Below are positions 1 to 5,218 of a DNA stretch of 5,786 nucleotides, piece by piece. Numbering within the stretch: the first letter of the stretch is position 1; the number at the start of each line of letters is the position of its first letter. The notes under the pieces were generated by a model that ran no database searches, was not told where the DNA came from, and saw nothing but the letters and a program-made list of their open reading frames with translations. This DNA comes from Actinomycetota bacterium. GTDB lineage: Bacteria; Actinomycetota; Acidimicrobiia; Acidimicrobiales; Ilumatobacteraceae. The translations under genes and the position numbers were made by a program. Location: the NCBI GenBank assembly GCA_005805045.1, contig SYNW01000061.1, positions 1-5,786 of the forward strand, in the 5' to 3' direction.

Positions 1-47
1 GTTGCCAGCGGTGCGAGAACTTCAGATTCTTTGGCAAGCAAGTTCAT
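1..47 (-). CDS. nuoL: NADH-quinone oxidoreductase subunit L, N-terminal fragment (runs off the window)
   Basis: Only the first 15 codons are present, reading MNLLAKESEVLAPLA. The ATG (45-47) overlaps the nuoK stop as ATGA, and a GGAGA ribosome-binding motif lies 7 bases upstream inside nuoK, so a real start here is well supported. The identity rests on gene order, since nuoL follows nuoK in nearly all complex I operons. NuoL is a large antiporter-like membrane subunit that carries a proton channel and the long lateral helix. The visible residues are too few to confirm the family. A hydrophobic first transmembrane helix would be expected just beyond the window edge. Confidence 0.65.
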   Translation of the reverse strand, partial: MNLLAKESEVLAPLA

Positions 48-343
48 CCGCGCATCTCCGACAAGTCATCCACTGAAATCGTTTTCTTGTTTCTATAAAC
101 GAGCAAGACCAGACCAAGACCGACACCCACTTCGGCGGCCGCGACCGCGATGATATACAGCGCAAAAGTGTGACCATCGGTCGAACCATTGCGAAGCGCG
201 AATGTCAGCAGGTTGATATTCACCGAATTCAAAATCAACTCGATTGACATCAACATCAAGACTGCGTTCTTGCGAGCGATCACGCCGTAGACGCCGATGC
301 AAAACAGCACAGAAGCCAAGAACAGGAACTGATTTACGAACAT
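44..343 (-). CDS. nuoK: NADH-quinone oxidoreductase subunit K
   Basis: This is a small three-helix membrane subunit of complex I (ND4L homologue) at the junction between the quinone-reducing arm and the antiporter-like subunits. The protein is 99 residues, the usual family length. The two buried glutamates needed for proton transfer are present: Glu35 in MSIELILNSVNIN (helix 2) and Glu71 in AVAAAEVGVGLGL (helix 3). The N-terminal GVYGVIARKN segment is also typical of NuoK. The ATG is preceded by AAAGGA at 8 bases and lies 4 bases after the nuoJ stop. The gene ends in an ATGA overlap with the next gene. Nothing suggests loss of function. Confidence 0.96.
   Translation of the reverse strand: MFVNQFLFLASVLFCIGVYGVIARKNAVLMLMSIELILNSVNINLLTFALRNGSTDGHTFALYIIAVAAAEVGVGLGLVLLVYRNKKTISVDDLSEMRG
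55..59 (-). promoter_or_regulatory. Ribosome-binding site of the nuoL start
   Basis: GGAGA on the minus strand lies 7 bases before the ATG at 45-47. It sits inside the last codons of nuoK, so nuoL can be initiated directly as well as by coupling through the ATGA overlap. Confidence 0.55.
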
Positions 344-347
344 CAGG

Positions 348-842
348 TCAGTCCTTTCTCGCCAAAACTATTGCGCCAACAACCGCCGCCAACAACACGA
401 ACGAAAGCGCCCAAAACGGCAGCAAGTAAGGGCCGAAAATCTGATCCGAGACTTCTTGAGTCGAAACGACTTTTGCCGAGTCAGGCAACTGTTCATCGCC
501 GAACGATCTGGTCAAGGCAAGACCCATCGCGACAAGCATTATCAGACCCACCGGTATGCCGAGTTTTTTGTATGAGTTATTGAGATCTGACTCGGCTCCG
601 ATGCGCGCACGAGTCAACATCGTTCCAAAAAGAAACAGCACCATAACCGCACCTATATATACGAGTACTTGAGTGATCGCGACGAACTCGGCAGCCAACA
701 AGATGTACTGACCGGCAGCACCAGCCAAAACCATGACCAGCCAAAGTGCGGCGTGCACAACATTGTTGGTCGTCACAACTCGCAAAGCAGCCACGATCAT
801 CAGCACTGCGATTATCCAAAAACCTATATTTTGAGCGACCAC
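348..842 (-). CDS. nuoJ: NADH-quinone oxidoreductase subunit J
   Basis: NuoJ (ND6 homologue) is a five-helix membrane subunit that links the quinone cavity and E-channel to the antiporter modules. The 164-residue protein has the family hallmark in helix 3, Val-Tyr62-Ile-Gly-Ala-Val-Met-Val-Leu-Phe-Leu-Phe, where the conserved Tyr and Gly allow the helix bulge thought to gate water access. Upstream of it are the NNVVHAALWLV segment and Glu52 in AAEFVAITQV, both typical. A longer, less conserved loop (about residues 85-135) separates the last two helices, as is common. The start is GTG at 840-842, preceded by AGAAGGA at a rather long 11-base spacing. The gene follows nuoI after 19 bases, the widest gap inside the operon. 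Confidence 0.94.
   Translation of the reverse strand: MVAQNIGFWIIAVLMIVAALRVVTTNNVVHAALWLVMVLAGAAGQYILLAAEFVAITQVLVYIGAVMVLFLFGTMLTRARIGAESDLNNSYKKLGIPVGLIMLVAMGLALTRSFGDEQLPDSAKVVSTQEVSDQIFGPYLLPFWALSFVLLAAVVGAIVLARKD
352..357 (-). promoter_or_regulatory. Ribosome-binding site of nuoK
   Basis: AAAGGA on the minus strand is 8 bases upstream of the nuoK ATG and overlaps the end of nuoJ. It is one of the clearest Shine-Dalgarno motifs in the operon and fixes the nuoK start. Confidence 0.6.
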
Positions 843-853
843 GACTGCGCCGG

Positions 854-860
854 TCCTTCT
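854..860 (-). promoter_or_regulatory. Ribosome-binding site of nuoJ
   Basis: AGAAGGA on the minus strand lies in the 19-base gap between nuoI and nuoJ, 11 bases before the GTG start. The motif is strong but the spacing is longer than ideal. It supports the GTG at 842 as the start. Confidence 0.5.
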
Positions 861-861
861 G

Positions 862-1350
862 TTATTTCTTCTTCTTGTCGGCGCCGGCCTCGAGTGCCGG
901 TGCTTCAGGGACGGTTTCCATCCACTCGCTTAGTTTTGTTTTGTCGTGCAACAAGTCGGCAATGTTCGGCTCAGAGTATTCGTATTCTGGGCTCCAGAAG
1001 AGAGCATCGAACGGACAAACCTCGACGCAGATGCCACAGTACATGCACAACGCATAGTCGATATCAAAACGATCCAGCAGGTTGACTTGACGCGGCTTAC
1101 CACCTTCGCGGCGCGGCGGTGCAAGTTCTTTGTGCGCTTCGATATAAATGCACCAGTCGGGGCACGATCGCGAACACAACATACATGAAGTGCAGTTGTC
1201 TTGATGCAGAGCAATTACACCACGCGAGCGAATCGGTGGAGTTTCTTTCTCGTGGGGATATTGAACGGTGTTAGCCCCCTTCGTCGCCGTATTGAACAAA
1301 GTACCGAGCGTTACGCCGAGACCTTTTACTAACCCAGGCACTTTTGGCAC
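862..1350 (-). CDS. nuoI: NADH-quinone oxidoreductase subunit I (two [4Fe-4S] clusters)
   Basis: NuoI is the 8Fe ferredoxin-like subunit that passes electrons through clusters N6a and N6b to N2 in NuoB. In this 162-residue protein both cluster motifs are complete: Cys53-56-59 with Cys63-Pro, and Cys102-105-108 with Cys112-Pro. After the first motif comes Asp-Trp-Cys67, giving CPDWCIYIEAHKE, which I associate with actinobacterial NuoI. After the second motif comes FDALFWSPEYEYSE. A loop rich in Arg and Pro (residues 77-90) separates the two, and the protein ends in four lysines. The start is GTG: the nuoH stop and this start share one base (TAGTG), implying translational coupling, and no strong Shine-Dalgarno motif is visible. 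With NuoE, F and G absent, NuoI may be close to where electrons enter. Confidence 0.96.
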   Translation of the reverse strand: MPKVPGLVKGLGVTLGTLFNTATKGANTVQYPHEKETPPIRSRGVIALHQDNCTSCMLCSRSCPDWCIYIEAHKELAPPRREGGKPRQVNLLDRFDIDYALCMYCGICVEVCPFDALFWSPEYEYSEPNIADLLHDKTKLSEWMETVPEAPALEAGADKKKK

Positions 1351-2402
1351 TAGAACACCACTTTCAATATTGAGGTAAACATAATGTTGGCCAAAGCAAC
1401 TGGTATCAGGCCCTTCCAGGCAAATCGTTGCAACTGGTCTTCACGAAGACGCGGATAACTAAATCGAATCCACATGATGATGAACACGATCAGCATCATC
1501 TTGGTGAACATAATCAACGGCCCGGCGAAATTCATCCAGTTGTCGACTTCATCTATTGATGTCCAACCGAACCACGAGAACGGCACGCCCCAACCCCCGA
1601 GGAACAACACAGATGCGATCATCGCAAAGACACCCGCGGTGGCGAACTCTCCGATAAAGAAAATCAAGAAACGAAAACCTGAGTACTCGGTCATGTAGCC
1701 AGAGACGAGTTCGCTTTCTGCGATCGGCATATCAAACGGAGCCTGAGTCAATTCGGCTTGAATTGCGATCATAAAGATTACGAAGCCGACGAACTGGCTA
1801 ATCACATATGGATGTCCAACAGCATCAATGCCGAACATCGACCCAGAGTTTTGCGCAACAACGATCTTTTGCAGATTCATCGTGCCAGCTTGAATCACAA
1901 CACCCATGACGGCCAAAACCATCGGCAACTCGTAGGCGATCAATTGACCGGCTGCACGCAAACCACCCAGCAGGGAATACTTATTTGCACTTGACCAACC
2001 GGCGATCAAAATTCCAAGAACAGAGACCGAAGAAACTGCAAGCGCGTAAAAGATGCCTGTTTCTAAATCGGTGAACAGAGCATCAGGACCAAACGGCACA
2101 ACCACGACGAGCAAGAAGGTGCTCAGCAAGACAATCACCGGTGCCATCTTGAAGATTCGTGCGTCGGCACGCTCGGGCACAATGTCTTCTTTCTGCAACC
2201 ACTTTCCCACCTCGGCGAAAAGTTGCATCGAGCCATAAGGACCAGCTTCCATCGGGCCAAGTCGACTCTGCATGAAAGACATCATCTTGAACAAAAACAC
2301 ATAAACGATCGTTCCTGCCGGCAGCAGCACGGCAACCAGCCCACCCAACACCCGCAACAATGATTCTCCCCAATATGGAATCTCAGCGAGCAATGGGCTC
2401 AT
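1350..2402 (-). CDS. nuoH: NADH-quinone oxidoreductase subunit H, with altered quinone-tunnel residues
   Basis: NuoH (ND1 homologue) is the membrane subunit that forms the quinone entry tunnel and the start of the proton path. At 350 residues with about eight to nine hydrophobic helices it has normal length. Conserved parts are Gly-Trp136-Ser-Ser-Ala-Asn-Lys-Tyr, Arg149 and Glu158 in LRAAGQLIAYELP, Glu217, Asp224 in APFDMP, Glu229, Glu231 and Tyr240. Deviations by hand alignment to ND1: the TM1 Glu-Arg-Lys motif reads Leu37-Phe38-Lys39, the usual GPNxVGP reads GPMEAGP (residues 49-55), the ETNR motif reads ELTQ (Gln220), and the Glu of the DLPEAE loop is Ile227. The start is ATG with GGAGA 9 bases upstream, overlapping the nuoD stop as ATGA. 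The frame is intact, so these are sequence changes and not decay. Confidence 0.96.
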   Translation of the reverse strand: MSPLLAEIPYWGESLLRVLGGLVAVLLPAGTIVYVFLFKMMSFMQSRLGPMEAGPYGSMQLFAEVGKWLQKEDIVPERADARIFKMAPVIVLLSTFLLVVVVPFGPDALFTDLETGIFYALAVSSVSVLGILIAGWSSANKYSLLGGLRAAGQLIAYELPMVLAVMGVVIQAGTMNLQKIVVAQNSGSMFGIDAVGHPYVISQFVGFVIFMIAIQAELTQAPFDMPIAESELVSGYMTEYSGFRFLIFFIGEFATAGVFAMIASVLFLGGWGVPFSWFGWTSIDEVDNWMNFAGPLIMFTKMMLIVFIIMWIRFSYPRLREDQLQRFAWKGLIPVALANIMFTSILKVVF

Positions 2403-3571
2403 CGATCAATGTCTCCGAGAATGAAATAAAGAGAAGCCAAAATCGTCACGATGTCCGGCACATACACGCCGCGCAACAACCAGGGTGTAATCGAAATATT
2501 GTTGAAACTTGCCGAGCGAATCTTCACCCTGAACGGACCAAGATCACCACGCGAAACGATGTAGTAACCCATCTCGCCGAGTGGATTCTCAGTTGAAACC
2601 CAGGCTTCACCTTCTGGAACCTTGATGATCTTCGGCACTTTGGCCATAACCGGACCGGCAGGTATCGAACCCAATAGTTGGTCGACAATTTTTGTCGACT
2701 CACGAGTTTCTTGCAGACGAATCCAACAACGAGCGAAACTGTCGCCATCGGGGTGTGTCCAGACTTTCCAGTCGGCTTTGTTCCACGCCATCGGTAATTG
2801 GTGATCACGGCGCAAGTCCCAGTCCACGCCGCTCGCGCGCAAGTTGGCGCCAGAAAGACCGTACTGCAGAGCAACATCTCGTGGAATCACACCGATACCT
2901 CGAGTTCGGGATTGGAAAATTTCGTTGCCGAACAACAAGTCTTCGATCTGATCGCAGAAACCGCGAAGCTTTTTCATCACTGCACGAGTCTCATCAATCC
3001 AGCCAGCCGGGAGATCGTCTTTCAAGCCACCGATGCGGTCAAAGTTCGGATGAAAACGGCCACCAGTTGCTGATTCGATCAAATTCAATACATATTCACG
3101 ATCACGAAACGCAAGAAACACTGGCGTGATAGCGCCAAGTTGAACTCCGAGATCACCCAAGAAGAGCGAAACGTTGGCGATGCGTGAAAGTTCAAACAAA
3201 ATCGTTCGGATATGTTGAGCGCGCGGTGGTGCTTCAACTTCCATCAACTTTTCGGCAGCCAAAATGAACGGTACCTCGTTGGCAAAACTTCCAAGCCAGT
3301 CGATGCGGTTGACAAGAGTCGTGACTTGCGGATATGTGCGCACTTCTGTGAGTTTTTCGTAACCACGGTGCATATAACCGCATGCTGGTTCGGCCCATAC
3401 AACTTGCTCACCATCTAGACGAGCAATGATTCGAAGCGTGCCGTGGGTCGCGGGATGTTGCGGACCAATATTGAGCGTCATACCCTCGGTCTCGAGTTCA
3501 AGATTCAGCCGTGCGTCCGCCGCCTGTGCTGCGATGTATGAAAGTTGCTGACGATCACCGAGCATTGTCAC
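2399..3571 (-). CDS. nuoD: NADH-quinone oxidoreductase subunit D, with altered quinone-site residues
   Basis: NuoD (49 kDa subunit homologue) descends from the [NiFe] hydrogenase large subunit, lacks the NiFe ligands, and with NuoB and NuoH forms the quinone-reduction site. The 390-residue protein shows LNIGPQHPATHG (His39, His43), the N2-facing Arg69 in YMHRGYEK, PPRAQ, a GLSGANLRASG block near residues 243-253, and the usual C-terminus ending GDIDR. Several normally invariant positions differ by gap-free hand alignment to the mammalian protein: the quinone-binding Tyr is Trp92 (NRIDW), its Asp partner is Gln144 (VQLGAITP), the His of the RLxNH motif is Val134, and the Trp of RAQW is His120. 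The start is GTG (3569-3571) in a GTGA overlap with nuoC. An ATG two codons later is an alternative. Confidence 0.97.
   Translation of the reverse strand: MTMLGDRQQLSYIAAQAADARLNLELETEGMTLNIGPQHPATHGTLRIIARLDGEQVVWAEPACGYMHRGYEKLTEVRTYPQVTTLVNRIDWLGSFANEVPFILAAEKLMEVEAPPRAQHIRTILFELSRIANVSLFLGDLGVQLGAITPVFLAFRDREYVLNLIESATGGRFHPNFDRIGGLKDDLPAGWIDETRAVMKKLRGFCDQIEDLLFGNEIFQSRTRGIGVIPRDVALQYGLSGANLRASGVDWDLRRDHQLPMAWNKADWKVWTHPDGDSFARCWIRLQETRESTKIVDQLLGSIPAGPVMAKVPKIIKVPEGEAWVSTENPLGEMGYYIVSRGDLGPFRVKIRSASFNNISITPWLLRGVYVPDIVTILASLYFILGDIDR
2412..2416 (-). promoter_or_regulatory. Ribosome-binding site of nuoH
   Basis: GGAGA on the minus strand lies within the last codons of nuoD, 9 bases before the nuoH ATG. 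Together with the ATGA overlap it supports coupled translation of nuoD and nuoH with nothing between them. Confidence 0.5.
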
Positions 3572-4206
3572 GATGCATCACCGTCGCTCGAATCGCCCGA
3601 GTCATCTCCGCCCGGCAACGGCTCAACATCCACGATGCCAGGCCACGGCTTGACCATGCGAGCAAGGAGCGGAAAGTCTTTACGAAGCGGAAATCCTTCA
3701 AAGTCGACAGGCAGATACATATTGCGCAAGTCAGGATGGCCATCAAATTTGATGCCGAACATTTCGTGAGTCTCTCGTTCATGCCAGTTGGCGCCCGCAA
3801 AAACGTCGTGAATCGACTCGATGGTAAGTGAATCGTCTGGAACGTCGACCTTGACGACCACACTCACATGCGTAACCGGATTTGTGACTCGAGCGAACAC
3901 CTGCATGCGAGTTTCACCACCCGCGTAGCCCTGGCGAATAGTTGTGTCACGCTCGGGTGCTGGCTCTGTTGGGTCGTCTTCACCACGACCGTAAGGCGAT
4001 GGCATCCAGTCGATTGCCGAAAGGAAACAAAAATATTGAAACCCCACTGCATCGCGCAAAATTCGCATCGACGACTTCCATGCATCGGTGCGCACGCGGA
4101 GCCACAGATCTTCTTTATGAAAAGAGTCGACGAGTCGATCACCGAGAGCCGCCTTCACCTCTGCAACAGAAGTAATACGAGGCTGAGTGTTAGAAGTGGT
4201 GCTCAT
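3568..4206 (-). CDS. nuoC: NADH-quinone oxidoreductase subunit C
   Basis: NuoC (30 kDa subunit homologue) is a cluster-free scaffold protein that packs against NuoD and NuoI. The diagnostic C-terminal block is present: His142-Glu-Arg-Glu-Thr-His-Glu-Met-Phe-Gly151, then Gly-His157-Pro-Asp-Leu-Arg, and FEGFPLRKDFPL around residues 169-180. Between the core strand ending SAIDW67 and the next strand starting near Met101 there is an insert of about 30 residues rich in Pro, Asp and Glu, which I associate with actinobacterial NuoC. The last 14 residues are almost all Gly, Asp and Ser. NuoC is separate here, not fused to NuoD as in E. coli. Its ATG is 5 bases after the nuoB stop with no clear Shine-Dalgarno motif, so re-initiation is likely. 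Confidence 0.95.
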   Translation of the reverse strand: MSTTSNTQPRITSVAEVKAALGDRLVDSFHKEDLWLRVRTDAWKSSMRILRDAVGFQYFCFLSAIDWMPSPYGRGEDDPTEPAPERDTTIRQGYAGGETRMQVFARVTNPVTHVSVVVKVDVPDDSLTIESIHDVFAGANWHERETHEMFGIKFDGHPDLRNMYLPVDFEGFPLRKDFPLLARMVKPWPGIVDVEPLPGGDDSGDSSDGDAS

Positions 4207-4211
4207 AAAAA

Positions 4212-4775
4212 TCAGCTGTTGACAACAACTGTCTCACCTTTGCGCTCCGCAAGTTCAGCACCATCTGAAACTGCATCCATTGACTTTGTTCCCTCGCCAC
4301 GCCAACGCGCACCCATGTCTTCGTTCTTGATTCGCTGCTGCAACAGCACGATGCCTTCGAGCAATGCTTCGGGGCGGGGCGGGCAACCAGGCACATAAAC
4401 ATCGACCGGAATAATTTGATCGACACCCTTTGTCACCGAGTAACTGTCCCAATACGGGCCCCCACAGTTGGCGCAACTGCCCATGCTGATTACATATTTT
4501 GGTTCAGGCATCTGTTCGTAAAGACGACGAATAACCGGCGCCATTTTGTCGGTGACGGTACCCGAAATTACGACGAGGTCTGCCTGACGCGGACTTGCCG
4601 GCAGCGGAATAACGCCGAGACGCATCACGTCGTAGCGCGGCGAACCAAACGCCGCACCCATTTCGATTGCACAACATGCCAATCCCCATTGATAAACCCA
4701 AAGAGAATACGAGCGACCCAAATTGAAAAGTGATGTCAGCGGCTTCGGCAGTCGGCCGCGATCAATTAAACCCAT
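4212..4775 (-). CDS. nuoB: NADH-quinone oxidoreductase subunit B (cluster N2)
   Basis: NuoB (PSST homologue) holds the terminal [4Fe-4S] cluster N2, which reduces quinone. In this 187-residue protein all four ligands are visible: adjacent Cys34-Cys35 in GLACCAIEM, Cys101 in MGSCANCGG, and Cys131 in YVPGCPPRPEAL. An extra cysteine, Cys104, replaces the Ser or Thr common at that place. The GPYWDSYSV segment after it differs from the GGMFNNYAIVQ form I recall for the NADH-linked actinobacterial NuoB. The C-terminal 40 residues or so are polar and look variable. The ATG lies inside nuoA (10-base overlap) and has AAAGGTG 7 bases upstream. Confidence 0.97.
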   Translation of the reverse strand: MGLIDRGRLPKPLTSLFNLGRSYSLWVYQWGLACCAIEMGAAFGSPRYDVMRLGVIPLPASPRQADLVVISGTVTDKMAPVIRRLYEQMPEPKYVISMGSCANCGGPYWDSYSVTKGVDQIIPVDVYVPGCPPRPEALLEGIVLLQQRIKNEDMGARWRGEGTKSMDAVSDGAELAERKGETVVVNS

Positions 4776-5137
4776 CGCAACACACCTTTACGCCACGCAT
4801 AAATCAAACCAAGCAACAAAATAAAAACGAACGCACCCATTTCAACCAGACCAAATACGCCATATCGCTCGAGTTGGGTGGCCCACGGAAAGATAAAAAC
4901 TGCTTCAACGTCGAACACGACAAACAAAAGCGCGAAAATGTAATAGCGCACTTGACTCTGCGACCAGCCGTGACCAACCGGATCGACACCGCTTTCGTAT
5001 GTCAGCATTTTTTCGGGATTCGGGCGATTCGGGCGCACGATGGATGCGATCCACAACAGCAACCCGGCCACCGCCACGGCCGCCAAGCCAAACCAAACGA
5101 CAGTTAAATACGACCGTAGAAAGGTAGACATACCCAT
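4766..5137 (-). CDS. nuoA: NADH-quinone oxidoreductase subunit A
   Basis: NuoA (ND3 homologue) is a three-helix membrane subunit whose loop after helix 1 reaches the quinone cavity. The protein has 123 residues. It shows a first helix (about 12-34), the loop motif Tyr47-Glu-Ser49-Gly-Val-Asp-Pro, then Arg64-Tyr-Tyr, and helix 2 with the conserved acidic pair Asp76-Val-Glu78 followed by Phe-Ile-Phe-Pro-Trp. Ser49 stands where mitochondrial ND3 has its reactive cysteine; serine is also found in cyanobacterial and plastid homologues. It is the first gene of the cluster. Neither the ATG at 5137 nor the ATG two codons later has a good Shine-Dalgarno motif, so the exact start is uncertain and a leaderless or very short leader is possible. 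Confidence 0.95.
   Translation of the reverse strand: MGMSTFLRSYLTVVWFGLAAVAVAGLLLWIASIVRPNRPNPEKMLTYESGVDPVGHGWSQSQVRYYIFALLFVVFDVEAVFIFPWATQLERYGVFGLVEMGAFVFILLLGLIYAWRKGVLRWV
4783..4789 (-). promoter_or_regulatory. Ribosome-binding site of nuoB
   Basis: AAAGGTG on the minus strand lies 7 bases before the nuoB ATG, within the 3' end of nuoA. It favours the ATG at 4773-4775 as the true nuoB start despite the overlap with nuoA. Confidence 0.5.
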
Positions 5138-5218
5138 TTAAAACTAGTCTGCGCGAGCGTTATCGGTTTAACTAAGAACCACTTTGGGCGATTGTGAAAG
5201 AATGCACTCGCTTTGGTT
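5138..5218 (-). promoter_or_regulatory. Upstream region of nuoA, possible operon promoter
   Basis: This 81-base gap is the only sizeable non-coding stretch and is more AT-rich than its flanks, so it is the natural place for the nuo promoter. On the minus strand a weak TTCACA (5193-5198) is followed after 18 bases by TAGTTA (5169-5174), and a GATAAC lies at 5159-5164; none is a convincing promoter pair. No stem followed by a T-run was seen, so read-through from the upstream gene cannot be excluded. Confidence 0.3.

Noticed and set aside
669..1085. A 138-codon plus-strand open frame across nuoJ and nuoI
   Set aside because: It is antisense to conserved cluster motifs and helices of real genes; the product is low-complexity in Arg, Ser, Gln and His, as expected of a shadow frame.
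2692..3129. A 145-codon plus-strand open frame opposite nuoD
   Set aside because: It lies antisense to well-conserved NuoD sequence, with no motif and no fitting ribosome-binding site.
2399..3571. NuoD as a [NiFe] hydrogenase large subunit
   Set aside because: The CxxC pairs that bind Ni-Fe are absent, and the neighbours, length and GDIDR end are those of complex I.
3511..3831. Plus-strand open frame of 106 codons opposite nuoD and nuoC
   Set aside because: It is antisense to the HERE...FGI block of NuoC; the product is rich in Arg and His without any family feature.
3868..4398. A 176-codon open frame on the plus strand opposite nuoB and nuoC
   Set aside because: It lies wholly antisense to two strongly supported genes, its translation has no recognisable motif, and its openness is explained by codon use on the coding strand.
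4983..5000. NuoA YESG motif as a sign of inactivation because the mitochondrial cysteine is missing
   Set aside because: Serine at this position occurs in active cyanobacterial and plastid homologues, and the DxE pair of helix 2 is intact.
5138..5218. A Rho-independent terminator between the amidotransferase gene and nuoA
   Set aside because: Only 5-base complementary stretches with very long loops were found (for example GCGAG with CTCGC), and no T-run follows them.
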